In this document: positions 52,292 to 61,116 of the stretch, piece by piece | How the letters are laid out: each line of letters opens with the position of its first letter | Numbering within the stretch: the stretch's first letter is position 1 | Assembly: GCF_000160555.1 (NCBI RefSeq) | Contig: NZ_GG749278.1 | Span: 204,657 to 268,656 of the forward strand | DNA: 64,000 bases | Direction of reading: 5' to 3' | Source of the DNA: Centipeda noxia ATCC 43541 | Lineage (GTDB): Bacteria > Bacillota > Negativicutes > Selenomonadales > Selenomonadaceae | The notes under the pieces: model-generated | Databases searched by the model: none | The model's input: the letters and a program-made list of their open reading frames with translations, nothing else | Told to the model about the DNA's origin: nothing | Made by a program: the position numbers and the translations under genes

Positions 52292-53539
52292 CTACGGTTC
52301 CCCAAGCAGGACACGCTCCGCCGCGGCGCACCAAAATCCTCCGTTGTCCGCAACAATCTCGCCAAGGCGCGCCGCATGCGGCAGCTGCGAGAGATCCGTC
52401 AGCGGGGAAAGCGGAAAATCCAGATGCGTATAGACCAGCTTCTTGCCGCCCGGAATATTCTTGAGATTCATCGTCGTCTCCGGCACGGCATTCAGTCCGA
52501 GGATATGCGAGACAATTTTCTCAACCCGAACGGTCTTATTCTCGATAAGAGCAACCGCTTCCTTCATATCCTCCGTGTTCCCGCCGCTCGTCCCGACGAT
52601 GTGCGTCACGTTGTAGTGCACATCAAAGAAGTTGATCGGCGCACTGAACACGCTGTCCACCGGTCCCGCGAAGAAGTTCAGGCAGCCGTCAAGCGCCAGC
52701 ATTGCGCTTGCCTGCGTTACCATATTTTCATCCGCTGCCATAACGAACACATCGTCAAAGCCCTTCCCATCTGCGGGCAGGAGTGCGCGCAGCTCTGCCG
52801 CGTAGTTCGGCGTGTCGCTCGTGTTGACATAGTGCAGGACAACGCCGTGTGCCGCGGCCTCCTCCACTGGATAAAGACGCCTCACATGATCGAGCTTCGC
52901 CTGCGTACGTCCAGTCACAACGAGGTGACGCGGACGCTCCGGTCCGTGGATCGCGAGATCAACGGCGAGGAAGCCCATCGGTCCCGTCGCGCCGAGGAGC
53001 GCCATCGCGCCGCCCTGCCGAATTCCCATAATATGCTCATGGCTGTACTGGTCCCGCAGGTGGTACTGCGCGCGAAAGGCGCCGACAATGCACGAAAGCG
53101 GCTCGACGAGGGAGCCTTCGAAATAGGAGTCTCCGTTGTAGGCGAGCAGGCTCCCGTTGTCCATCACCTGCCGATGAAAGATCCCGAACGTCGCGTCGCC
53201 GCCGATATGGGGGAAGGAATAGCCTGGAGCATAGGCGCGCACATCGCCGATATTCGGCTGGATGACGAATTTATCACCAACATGGTACTGTCCCTTCCAC
53301 TCCGCGCCTACCGCGCGGATACGCCCGCAGAACTCATGCCCCACGATGATGGGGTGCTCTGCGATGTCGGACGGGACCTTGCGGTGCTCCGCGCCATTGA
53401 ACACCGCCTTGAGCGTAGACATGCAGAGGCTGTCCGTAACGATCTCGGCCAGGATCTCATCCGGCTGAATCGGCGGCAGGTCGAACTCCTCCAGACGCAA
53501 GTCATTCTTTCCATACAGGCGAACCGCTCTCGTTTTCAT
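52292..53539 (-). CDS. SorE-like zinc-dependent sugar-phosphate dehydrogenase
   Basis: A 415-residue medium-chain dehydrogenase most like L-sorbose-1-phosphate reductase (SorE). Zinc ligands are Cys39, with His68 and Glu69 in GHEFCG. A Rossmann domain follows (LLGATGPMGFLAVDLAIHGP), and the blocks YFEGSLVEPLSCIVGAF, FFAGPVDSVFSAPINFFDVHY and VGTSGGNTEDM are ones I associate with SorE. ATG at 53539 has GGGAGGAC upstream. It would reduce a ketose 1-phosphate delivered by the PTS encoded just before it; the exact sugar is unproven. Confidence 0.87.
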   Translation of the reverse strand: MKTRAVRLYGKNDLRLEEFDLPPIQPDEILAEIVTDSLCMSTLKAVFNGAEHRKVPSDIAEHPIIVGHEFCGRIRAVGAEWKGQYHVGDKFVIQPNIGDVRAYAPGYSFPHIGGDATFGIFHRQVMDNGSLLAYNGDSYFEGSLVEPLSCIVGAFRAQYHLRDQYSHEHIMGIRQGGAMALLGATGPMGFLAVDLAIHGPERPRHLVVTGRTQAKLDHVRRLYPVEEAAAHGVVLHYVNTSDTPNYAAELRALLPADGKGFDDVFVMAADENMVTQASAMLALDGCLNFFAGPVDSVFSAPINFFDVHYNVTHIVGTSGGNTEDMKEAVALIENKTVRVEKIVSHILGLNAVPETTMNLKNIPGGKKLVYTHLDFPLSPLTDLSQLPHAARLGEIVADNGGFWCAAAERVLLGEP

Positions 53540-53571
53540 AGAAGTCCTCCCTTTCCCCTCGAAAATCCTGC

Positions 53572-54396
53572 TCAGGCGAGAATACCGAGCCAAGCGCCGA
53601 TGATTCCGACGGCAAAGAGCCCAAAGATCAGCGTGATGGGGTTGATGTTCTGCCGGAGCAGCTTGCACAGGAGCAGCGTCAGCCCGAGGCCGAGCATGCC
53701 GGGCATCAGCTGATCGAGAATGTTCTGCACCGTCGTCACGACCACCGTCCCGTCCGGGCTCATGATCTCCGAGACTACGACCGGGATGTCGATGTGCGTC
53801 CACTTGGCGATGAGCGCGCCCATGACGAACATGCCGAGGATGGTCGCGCCCTCCGTGATCTTCTGCAGCAGATTGCCGCCGAGATCGCGCACAACAAGAT
53901 CGATGCCCTTGTTGTAGCCATAGACAACACCGAAATAGAGTGAGGCAAGGCGTACGATGTTGAACAACAGAAAGAAAATCACCGGGCCGAGCAGGCTGCC
54001 GCCGATGGCGAGACTCGCGCCGAGCGCCGCCGTGATTGGGCGGAGCGTTCCCCAGAACACGGGGTCGCCGACACCGCAGAGCGGTCCCATCAGACCAATC
54101 TTAATGCTGTTGATCGTGCCGTCCGATACGTCTGCGCCGTTTGCGCGTGCCTCCTCCATCGCCGCCGTAACGCCTAGGACAGGCCCTGCGCACGCGGGCG
54201 TCACATTGAAAAAGTTCAGATGGCGCTTGAGCGCCGCCGCCTGCTCCGCCTTGTCGTGATAGAGCCGCTTGATGGCCGGCACCATATCGAAGCAGAAGCC
54301 CAGTGCATGGATGCGTTCGAAATTAAACGATGCCTGCTGGAGATTCGAACGCATGAAGATCCAGAACAAATCCGATTTTGTCAGCTTCTTTTCCAT
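53572..54396 (-). CDS. PTS mannose/fructose/sorbose family IID component
   Basis: The 274-residue membrane subunit of a mannose-family phosphotransferase system opens with LTKSDLFWIFMRSNLQQASF, the IID signature. GPLCGVGDPVFWGTLRPI and several C-terminal hydrophobic segments follow. With IIC it forms the sugar channel. ATG at 54396 has GGAGGGCGG. Directly downstream of IIC. Confidence 0.95.
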   Translation of the reverse strand: MEKKLTKSDLFWIFMRSNLQQASFNFERIHALGFCFDMVPAIKRLYHDKAEQAAALKRHLNFFNVTPACAGPVLGVTAAMEEARANGADVSDGTINSIKIGLMGPLCGVGDPVFWGTLRPITAALGASLAIGGSLLGPVIFFLLFNIVRLASLYFGVVYGYNKGIDLVVRDLGGNLLQKITEGATILGMFVMGALIAKWTHIDIPVVVSEIMSPDGTVVVTTVQNILDQLMPGMLGLGLTLLLCKLLRQNINPITLIFGLFAVGIIGAWLGILA

Positions 54397-54409
54397 GATT
54401 CCGCCCTCC

Positions 54410-55207
54410 TCAATCTTCCAGTTCATCGTCCGCAACGGATGCCGGCGCAGCAGCAACGGTCTGGGGCGCCGCAAAGCGCGGGTTCAGCTGCACGTAGATG
54501 ATGGCGAGCACCGTGCCGATGACGCCGAACGCCACGAGGTTAAAGGACGTGAACGCTGCGACGACAAAGCCGAGATAGAGAAACGGGCGGAGGTACTTTC
54601 CGCCCATCATGTTGATGACCATCGCGTAACCGACGGCGACGACGAAGCCGCTCGCGACCTGAAGGCCGACCGTAATGGTCTTGGGAATCGCGTCGAGCAT
54701 CGCCTGGATCCCTTCGGGGCTGGCGAATACCGCCACGAGGAACGCAGGAACCGCAACGCGCAGTGCCTGAACAGCGAGCGCGGAGACATGGCAGATGTCG
54801 ATCATGCGGAAATTCGCATCCTCCGCATAGCGGTCCGCAGCATGCTGAAAGAACACGGTAACCGTACGCGCAATGACGGTGAGCACCTGTCCCGCGGCAG
54901 CCACGGGAAGTGCGATCGCGATGCCCGTACCGATGGACTGGCTGCCGACGATGACGAGAATCGTCGAGATGATGCTCGCGAGCGCCGAGTCCGGCGACTG
55001 TGCCGCGCCGATGTTCATCCAGCCGAGGGCGATGAATTCCAGCGTGCCGCCGAGGATGACGCCGGTCGTCACATCGCCGAGAATGATGCCGACGAGCGTG
55101 CAGGCGATGAGCGGCCGATGCGTCTGGAACGAATCCAGTACACTGCCCATGCCGACAACAGCGGCGATGATAACCAGCAGGAAAATTTGAACTCCCGTGA
55201 TTTCCAT
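54410..55207 (-). CDS. PTS mannose/fructose/sorbose family IIC component
   Basis: A 265-residue IIC with about eight hydrophobic segments, the family start VGMGSVLDSFQTHRPLIACT, LGDVTTGVILGGTLEFIALG and a C-terminal hydrophilic tail of about 25 residues (Ala/Asp/Glu-rich). Forms the substrate path with IID. Confidence 0.95.
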   Translation of the reverse strand: MEITGVQIFLLVIIAAVVGMGSVLDSFQTHRPLIACTLVGIILGDVTTGVILGGTLEFIALGWMNIGAAQSPDSALASIISTILVIVGSQSIGTGIAIALPVAAAGQVLTVIARTVTVFFQHAADRYAEDANFRMIDICHVSALAVQALRVAVPAFLVAVFASPEGIQAMLDAIPKTITVGLQVASGFVVAVGYAMVINMMGGKYLRPFLYLGFVVAAFTSFNLVAFGVIGTVLAIIYVQLNPRFAAPQTVAAAPASVADDELED

Positions 55208-55240
55208 AATATTCTACCTCCTCTGCACATCGATAACATT

Positions 55241-55714
55241 TTACAGCTTCGGCATAATGTCCACTTTGCTGTCCGTTGCAACGGGACGAATCTCGAGCTC
55301 GATGCCGCGTTCGTGAAGCGCGCGGAACGCTGCACGGTCCGAATCATCAACAGAAACCGCCTTCGTGATCTGCTGTTTTCCCTCGCGGAACGCCATGCCG
55401 CCGATGTTGACGCTCGTGATCGGAACGCCGCCCTCCACCATGCGGACGATGTCCTGCGGACAGATGAACAGGAAGAACACCGTCTCCTGCTCATATTTTG
55501 GATTGTTGTAGACGCGGATTGCCTTGTCAATGGAGACGACGTTCACCTTGATGCCCGGAGGCGCGACTTGCTTGAGCAGCTTCGTCCGAACCTCATCCGC
55601 CGCAACCTCGTCGCTGCAGATGATGATACGCCCCGCCCCCGCCTCATGCGCCCAGACGGTCGCGACCTGCCCATGAATCAGACGGTCGTCAATGCGTACC
55701 AGCTTGATGATCAT
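55241..55714 (-). CDS. PTS mannose/fructose/sorbose family IIB component
   Basis: A 157-residue IIB. RIDDRLIHGQVATVW contains the phosphorylated His14. It takes phosphate from IIA and passes it to the incoming sugar. First gene of the IIB-IIC-IID-sorE-rpiR transcript, behind a strong promoter. Confidence 0.95.
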   Translation of the reverse strand: MIIKLVRIDDRLIHGQVATVWAHEAGAGRIIICSDEVAADEVRTKLLKQVAPPGIKVNVVSIDKAIRVYNNPKYEQETVFFLFICPQDIVRMVEGGVPITSVNIGGMAFREGKQQITKAVSVDDSDRAAFRALHERGIELEIRPVATDSKVDIMPKL

Positions 55715-55764
55715 AGAACACCCTCCTAAAAAGATAGAGCCACCCGATATGAAGTTCTTTTTAA

Positions 55765-55794
55765 ATTATAAGGCGAAAATTATTTTTCTGTCAA
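55765..55794 (-). promoter_or_regulatory. Promoter and operator candidate of the PTS IIB-IIC-IID operon
   Basis: On the minus strand, TTGACA (55789-55794), 18 bases, TATAAT (55765-55770). GAAAAATAATTTTC, an inverted repeat at 55775-55788, fills the spacer. AAAAATAATTTT occurs again at 55806-55817. Confidence 0.8.
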
Positions 55795-55827
55795 CAGCTT
55801 GTACAAAAAATAATTTTATCCCTGCGC

Positions 55828-55860
55828 AAAAAAACTGTCCATCGCTTCGGATGGACAGTC
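55828..55860 (-). terminator. Terminator after PTS IIA
   Basis: GACTGTCCATC and GATGGACAGT form a hairpin followed on the minus strand by TTTTTTT. It separates the IIA transcript from the IIB operon. Confidence 0.92.
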
Positions 55861-55869
55861 ATTATCTTC

Positions 55870-56313
55870 TTAGGAGGCAAACCCGCTCGTCAGCCCTTCA
55901 TCGTCGAGATCCTCCATATGCAGGCTCGCAATGCCGTCACGCGCCATATGTTTGATCTCGATCAGGAGATCGCGCATCGGAATCGATCCGTCAAGCTTGC
56001 GCCGGGAAGTCAGCAGATCGATGAGGAGCGGCAGATTGATGCCGGTGACGAGGCCGTAGTCGTCATGCGCGGCAACCAGTCGGCTCGCCTCGTTGAAGGG
56101 GCTGCCGCCAAAAAGATCGCAGAGGAAGAGCACGCCGTCTGCGCAGTCCAGCTCCGCAATCGCCTCCTCATAGCGCCGACGAATGACAGCAGTGTCTTCC
56201 CATATCTGAAAGGAGATCGCATACACGTTTCTCTGCACACCGCAGACCATCTCTGCGGCCCGCACGAATTCCTGCGGAAGATTTCCGTGCCCGCAGACGA
56301 TAATACCGACCAT
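55870..56313 (-). CDS. PTS mannose-family IIA component
   Basis: A 147-residue EIIA-Man-type domain. The phosphorylated His9 lies in GIIVCGHGNLPQ; GVLFLCDLFGGSPFNEASRL and TGINLPLLIDLL complete the fold. It takes phosphate from HPr and gives it to IIB. ATG at 56313 has GGGAGG upstream. Although next to the IIB gene, it has its own promoter and terminator. Confidence 0.94.
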   Translation of the reverse strand: MVGIIVCGHGNLPQEFVRAAEMVCGVQRNVYAISFQIWEDTAVIRRRYEEAIAELDCADGVLFLCDLFGGSPFNEASRLVAAHDDYGLVTGINLPLLIDLLTSRRKLDGSIPMRDLLIEIKHMARDGIASLHMEDLDDEGLTSGFAS

Positions 56314-56356
56314 AAAGGATGCCTCCCTGCTTTTGTTTCTTATGAAATACAAATCT

Positions 56357-56384
56357 ATTATATCTTTTTCTTTTATTTTTTCAA
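56357..56384 (-). promoter_or_regulatory. PTS IIA promoter
   Basis: On the minus strand, TTGAAA (56379-56384), 16 bases, TATAAT (56357-56362). The spacer is A-rich and resembles, loosely, the IIB operator. Confidence 0.65.
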
Positions 56385-56421
56385 GCGTTTTCAAATAATT
56401 TACTCATAAATCTACAGCAAT

Positions 56422-56448
56422 AAAAAACCTCCGCATGTTATGCGGAGG
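56422..56448 (-). terminator. Terminator after the PBP gene
   Basis: CCTCCGCAT and ATGCGGAGG with a three-base loop, followed on the minus strand by TTTTTT. Confidence 0.92.
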
Positions 56449-56479
56449 AAAAGTCTCGACACATGCAGCGGATCAATTG

Positions 56480-58477
56480 CTACGTCGGTTGAAAATAAAC
56501 TTTGACGCGCGTTCCCCGCTCGACAATATCGTTCGCATCGATGCTCTGCCGCACAGCGGCGCCTGTGCCCTCGCTCTCGAAAAACAGACCGCGCTGCTCG
56601 GCAAGACGTGCAGCCTCGCGCATGGAGAGTCCCGTGAAGTCGGGCACGAGTACCTTGCCCTCAGGCGGTACGGTGCCGGTTTCCGCGTGCTTTTCCCCGC
56701 TGCCTGCATGCGCGGGGGTGCTCTCCTGCTCCTCCGCCGCAAACGGATTGCTCGAGGGCTCGACATGCGCGTAGCGCAGGAGCTGGGAGAAGATGCGCGA
56801 GGCAACCGGCGCGGCGATCTGCCCGCCGTAGAAATTTCCGCCGTGCGGGTCGTCGATCATGACAAGCACGGTAAAAATCGGGTCCTCCACGGGGGCAAAC
56901 CCACAGAACGAGGCGATGTAACGTCCCTCAAGATAGCCCGAGGTCTCGCGGCGGATCTTCTGCGCCGTGCCGGTCTTGCCCGCAATGCGGTAACCCTTGA
57001 CCGCAGCCTTTGAACCGCCGCCAGCCGCAACCACCTGTTCCAAGAGGCCGATCAGCGTGCGGTCCACCGTGCGCTGGAGCGTTGTCCGGATCTCCTGCGG
57101 GCCGCGCTCTTCGTAGACCGATCCATCGGGATTTTTGATTGTGCGCACGATATACGGACGCATGAGCGTCCCTCCGTTGGCAATGGAGGACATCGCCGTC
57201 ACGAGCTGCAGCGGCGTCACGGCAATACTCTGCCCGATGGCGGTCGTCGCGATATCGGAGTCGCGCATATCTTCGGCGTTGAAGAGGATGCCTTCCTCCT
57301 CGCCCGGCAGATCGATGCCCGTCAGCTCACCGAAGCCGAAAAGGCGCGTATAGTGCATGAGCTTTTCCGCGCCGAGCGAGAGCCCGACCTGCGCAAAGCC
57401 CGTATTGAGCGAGTTCTTCACGATATCTGTGAAGGTGACGGCACCATAGCTCTCGTTGTTCCAGTTCTGAATGCGGCGCCCGGACACCATGACGTAGCCG
57501 GGATCAACAAATACCTGATTCGGCGTGACAAGGCCCTCCTGCAGGGCCGCGCCGGCCACGATCGCCTTGAACGTCGAGCCGGGCTCGTAGATAAAGGAAA
57601 CCGCGCGATTTTTCCAATTCTCCTGCGGGTAGTCCCAAAACCGGTTGGGGTTGTAGGAAGGGCGCGATGCCATGGCGAGGATCTCGCCCGTCTTGGGGTC
57701 CATGACGATCGCCGTGATCGAGGCCGGTGCGTTCTCCGCCATCGCACGGTCAAGCTCCTGCTCCACCATAAACTGGATCGTACTGTCGATGGTCAGTATC
57801 GCGGTCTTGCAGTAGTCGCCGCGATAGACGCGCCGCCCGAAGAAGATCGAGTCCAGGATCGGCCGCCGCTGCCCGTCAACCGTCAGCCGTTCCTCGCGCA
57901 CCTCGCCTTTGAGCAGCGGATCGAGGGCCTGCTCTACCCCATCAAGGCCCTCGTCGTCCGTGCCGACAAAGCCGAGTACATTCGCCGCAAGCGCATCGTT
58001 CGGATAGTAGCGCTTTGCCTCATTCTGAAACCCGAGGCAGTCGCTGTATCCCTTCTCGCGAATAACGGCGCGCACCGCCTCATACTCCGAATGCTCAAGG
58101 CGGCGCTTGACCCAGACGAAGCCGCCGCCGAGCGCGATATCATCAAGGATATCCTGTTCTCTCAGCCCAATGAGCGGGGCGATATCGGCGGCGATCTCCT
58201 CCGGCGTATGCGCGTCGAAGACGTGATTTGGATCGACAAAGAGCGATTTCGTCATGCTGCTGACGGCGAGCTCCTTGCCGTTGCGGTCGAGGATTGCACC
58301 GCGCAGCGATTGGATGCGGAACTCATAACCGCTCTGATCGCGCACGCGCTGTGCGAGCGCATCCCCCTGAACGACCTGCAGATAGGCATAGCGGAACGTC
58401 AGTACAATGAGCAGGGTGAACATCAAGAGGGCGACGATGCCGATGCGGCCCTGAACAATCGATCGAACATTTTTCAT
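56480..58477 (-). CDS. Class B penicillin-binding protein with PASTA (FtsI/SpoVD-like)
   Basis: A 665-residue transpeptidase that cross-links septal or lateral peptidoglycan. A membrane segment (about 12-30) is followed by a dimerisation domain (about 55-200) and the transpeptidase domain, with Ser301 in STFK, Ser357-Asn359 in SLN and KTGT (502-505). A PASTA domain closes the protein (about 607-665, LVPDFTGLSMREAARLAEQR). I use ATG at 58477. The GGAGG upstream is 14 bases away, further than ideal, and no better start exists. It stands alone, not next to mra/mur genes, so it may be a second FtsI-like protein. Confidence 0.92.
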   Translation of the reverse strand: MKNVRSIVQGRIGIVALLMFTLLIVLTFRYAYLQVVQGDALAQRVRDQSGYEFRIQSLRGAILDRNGKELAVSSMTKSLFVDPNHVFDAHTPEEIAADIAPLIGLREQDILDDIALGGGFVWVKRRLEHSEYEAVRAVIREKGYSDCLGFQNEAKRYYPNDALAANVLGFVGTDDEGLDGVEQALDPLLKGEVREERLTVDGQRRPILDSIFFGRRVYRGDYCKTAILTIDSTIQFMVEQELDRAMAENAPASITAIVMDPKTGEILAMASRPSYNPNRFWDYPQENWKNRAVSFIYEPGSTFKAIVAGAALQEGLVTPNQVFVDPGYVMVSGRRIQNWNNESYGAVTFTDIVKNSLNTGFAQVGLSLGAEKLMHYTRLFGFGELTGIDLPGEEEGILFNAEDMRDSDIATTAIGQSIAVTPLQLVTAMSSIANGGTLMRPYIVRTIKNPDGSVYEERGPQEIRTTLQRTVDRTLIGLLEQVVAAGGGSKAAVKGYRIAGKTGTAQKIRRETSGYLEGRYIASFCGFAPVEDPIFTVLVMIDDPHGGNFYGGQIAAPVASRIFSQLLRYAHVEPSSNPFAAEEQESTPAHAGSGEKHAETGTVPPEGKVLVPDFTGLSMREAARLAEQRGLFFESEGTGAAVRQSIDANDIVERGTRVKVYFQPT

Positions 58478-58544
58478 CTGCGTTTGAACTGCCTCCGTTG
58501 TATCTTTCCTTACCGTGTCATCATACCATAAAAGGGTGTGAAAA

Positions 58545-58583
58545 AAAAAGGCTGGTGCAATGCACGGCATTGTACCAGCCTTT
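58545..58583 (-). terminator. Terminator after formate dehydrogenase operon
   Basis: AAAGGCTGGTGCAATGC pairs, with one mismatch, with GCATTGTACCAGCCTTT; the minus-strand 3' side runs into nine Ts. Confidence 0.93.
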
Positions 58584-58598
58584 ATTCAGATCAGCGAA

Positions 58599-59303
58599 TC
58601 AGTGATGGTCTTCCCTTTTCGCCTCTTCGATCTCCTCACGCGTCACAACGCCCTGCGCAATGAGTTCCTCGACCCATGCGCCATGGTGATGTGCGGCGTA
58701 CGATGCCTTGATCGTGCCGTCCGTCATGCCGTGCAGGGAGTCGGGGTTGACGCCCGCCGCGAGATAGATATGCCCGAGCGCAGCGGCAAAGCAGACCGCC
58801 GCCGCAATACTGTGGACGGGAATGGCATACGCTGTGATCGTTGCCGGCAGGATACTGTCGCCCATCCAGAGGATGAGACCGGAGACAACGATGACGACCG
58901 ACAGCGCAAGCTGCAGGGCGATGTTCATCTTCTCGCCGCCGTTGTAGAACCCCTGCGGGGGCATGTGGGGATCTTTGCCCATCAGCTCGAGGGGGAATTT
59001 CTGCATGAATTCCATGTCCTTCTTGCCGAAGCTGAAGATCTCCTTCAACATGATGATGTAGCCCTTGCGCGCGATGATGAACCCGATGATCGGGGTCAGG
59101 ATGAACATGACGCCGAACACACGGTGCGCATACATAAGCGTCTTATCGCCGAAGATGTTGTAAAGGAAGCGGAACGTGTCCGTGTAAAGCGGGAGTGCCG
59201 TGAGGAACAGCATGAAGAACGCAAATGCGTTGAGCCAGTGGCACATGGCAAACGCCTTTTCATGGCGCGGCACATATTTCTTGTTGATCAACATCGTGCT
59301 CAC
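58599..59303 (-). CDS. fdnI: Formate dehydrogenase cytochrome b556 (gamma) subunit
   Basis: A 234-residue di-heme membrane subunit with four hydrophobic segments. Heme-ligand histidines are visible in KAFAMCHWLNAF, MYAHRVFGVMF and YAIPVHSIAAAVCFAAALGHIYLAAG. It passes electrons from the beta subunit to menaquinone. It overlaps the beta-subunit gene by 4 bases. A hydrophilic C-terminal tail (VTREEIEEAKREDHH) follows. Confidence 0.92.
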   Translation of the reverse strand: MSTMLINKKYVPRHEKAFAMCHWLNAFAFFMLFLTALPLYTDTFRFLYNIFGDKTLMYAHRVFGVMFILTPIIGFIIARKGYIIMLKEIFSFGKKDMEFMQKFPLELMGKDPHMPPQGFYNGGEKMNIALQLALSVVIVVSGLILWMGDSILPATITAYAIPVHSIAAAVCFAAALGHIYLAAGVNPDSLHGMTDGTIKASYAAHHHGAWVEELIAQGVVTREEIEEAKREDHH

Positions 59304-60121
59304 CCCTTCTCCTGTTCCTTCGCCGTGCTCTTACCCGATTTCATCATCTTGCTGAGCACCATAGCGCCAACGATACCGGCAGCAGCGCCGCCGATGGCGA
59401 GTTTCGTGAAGGCGCGGCCCGCCTTCCAGAGGTCGATTGAGAGCGGTGTAACGGGGTTCGCCGGGAGGCCGAACACCTCGGGCTTCTCCGGCAGGACATA
59501 GATCATGTGCGTGCCGCCGACGCCCGATGGGCTGTAGATGTTCGCATCGGGATGCGATGCGCGTGCAAGATCCACGCGTTCCGCCGCGAGCTGCTTCATC
59601 TCCTCCAGCGTGCCGAACTCAAGCGCATGCGCGGTACAGGTCTTGGCGCAGGCAGGCTTCAGCACCTCGCCCGTCGTCTCATAGCCATGCGCAATACGGT
59701 CATAGCAGAGATCGCATTTGTACGACTTATGCTTCACATCGTCGATCTTTGGAATGTGCCATGGGCAGTTGTGCTCGCAGTAGTGGCAGCCGACGCATTT
59801 GTCCTGATTGATGACGACGGTGCCGTTCTCGTTGCGGTCAATGGCGTTCTCCGGGCAGCCCTTCGCGCAGGCGGGGTCGCCGCAGTGGAAGCAGTTCTTC
59901 TTGAAAAAGTCCCAGTGGAACTTCCCCTTGTCGTCAACGCGCTCTTTCATCTCAATGAGCGTGTAGACGGTTGAGGTCAGATCTTTGTGCGACTGGTACT
60001 GCCCCTCGAAGGGCGTACTCATATCGGGCGGCAGATCATGCCACTGTTTGCAGGCAACCATGCAGCCGCGACACGCTGTGCAGCGCGTCATATCATGCAG
60101 CATTGCGATTTCCTGTGTCAT
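59300..60121 (-). CDS. fdnH: Formate dehydrogenase iron-sulfur (beta) subunit
   Basis: The 273-residue protein carries four 4Fe-4S clusters. Cys groups are CTACRGCMVACKQW, CFHCGDPACAKGCPENA, CVGCHYCEHNCPWH and CDLCYD with CAKTC later. A C-terminal membrane anchor (about 240-260, LAIGGAAAGIVGAMVLS) holds it on the outer face of the inner membrane. It relays electrons from the molybdenum subunit to the cytochrome. It sits between fdhE and fdnI. Confidence 0.93.
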   Translation of the reverse strand: MTQEIAMLHDMTRCTACRGCMVACKQWHDLPPDMSTPFEGQYQSHKDLTSTVYTLIEMKERVDDKGKFHWDFFKKNCFHCGDPACAKGCPENAIDRNENGTVVINQDKCVGCHYCEHNCPWHIPKIDDVKHKSYKCDLCYDRIAHGYETTGEVLKPACAKTCTAHALEFGTLEEMKQLAAERVDLARASHPDANIYSPSGVGGTHMIYVLPEKPEVFGLPANPVTPLSIDLWKAGRAFTKLAIGGAAAGIVGAMVLSKMMKSGKSTAKEQEKG

Positions 60122-60152
60122 GACGCTTTCTCCTCTCTTTTATCTGATGGTT

Positions 60153-61025
60153 CTATTCCAGAATCGGATTGCCCTTTTTCTGAAGTCCCTGTTCCTCCGC
60201 GAGGAGGTCGAGGTGCACCGTTGCCCAATCCTGCCGATAGATGAAGTCGCTCGTATCGTCGTCGACAGGACCTCGATAGGTCTTGATGTAGTGATGGCAG
60301 GCATCACAGACGTCAAGGCGCATGATATCGCTGCCTTCCGGCTCGAGCGTGTGCATCTTCTGGAGATCCGTGTTGCCGCAGTAGACACAGCCAACGCGCG
60401 TGTAGTGCCAGCGCGTGCCGCAGCCGCCGCAGACGAGGTCGCGTGCGCGCCCCTGACGGTACTTCCTGAGATCGGCGATGACGGGCTGCCGTCCGCAGAC
60501 GGGACAGTAGTTCTCACTGAAACGCGGACGGTCGCGGTCGGGATTCCACATGTCGGGATCCTTCATCTCCGCAGGAACGAGCGCGGCAATGATGCGCCAG
60601 ATCGTGCTGCGGATAAAGCCCTCGTTCAGGTCATAGCGCTGGCAGAGTGCTGCAAATGCCTCTTTGTCCTGTGTGAGCACGGCGATGATGAATTCTTCCT
60701 TTGCCGCCTTGCGCAGGGGCTTCAGTACGGCGAGATAGCCGCGCGCCGACTCCTGCATGAGGGGCGGAACGTCCGCCTCTGCAATCCGCGCAAAGACCTC
60801 CTCCTGCATCATGTAGACCGCGCGCACCATGCGGCGGCGGTAGGTCTCCTGCTGCAGGATCGGCAGCTTCTCCGCGATCGTCTTCGTGACGGCACGCGCG
60901 GGGAGCTGTATGGGCTCCGGCGTGCCGACCGCTGCGTCGACGAGGCGATGGACACGCTCGGTCTCGGCGAGGAACGGATGCTTCTTCAGGAAGCGCTTCA
61001 TCGGATCGGTGTTCTTCGATTTCAT
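60153..61025 (-). CDS. fdhE: Formate dehydrogenase accessory protein FdhE
   Basis: The 290-residue protein is needed for formate dehydrogenase activity; it is a rubredoxin-like iron protein. Its C-terminal half holds four CxxC pairs: CPVCGRQ, CGGCGTRW, CVYCGNTD and CDACHHY, in the order seen in FdhE. A helical N-terminal half precedes them. It lies between the alpha and beta structural genes, an unusual order compared with E. coli, where fdhE is elsewhere. Confidence 0.92.
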   Translation of the reverse strand: MKSKNTDPMKRFLKKHPFLAETERVHRLVDAAVGTPEPIQLPARAVTKTIAEKLPILQQETYRRRMVRAVYMMQEEVFARIAEADVPPLMQESARGYLAVLKPLRKAAKEEFIIAVLTQDKEAFAALCQRYDLNEGFIRSTIWRIIAALVPAEMKDPDMWNPDRDRPRFSENYCPVCGRQPVIADLRKYRQGRARDLVCGGCGTRWHYTRVGCVYCGNTDLQKMHTLEPEGSDIMRLDVCDACHHYIKTYRGPVDDDTSDFIYRQDWATVHLDLLAEEQGLQKKGNPILE

Positions 61026-61116
61026 AAAAAGGGGTTCTCCTCGTCTTTTCAGACGTTACTTGTTGTGAATGTTCGTTCTGCGGTCAGCCTCCATACGCGG
61101 CGCAGCCGCAGGGAAC

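Noticed and set aside
52292..53803. Longer form of the SorE-like dehydrogenase
   Set aside because: The extra N-terminal residues are His/Arg-rich, overlap the IID gene out of frame and precede a well-placed ribosome site at ATG 53539.
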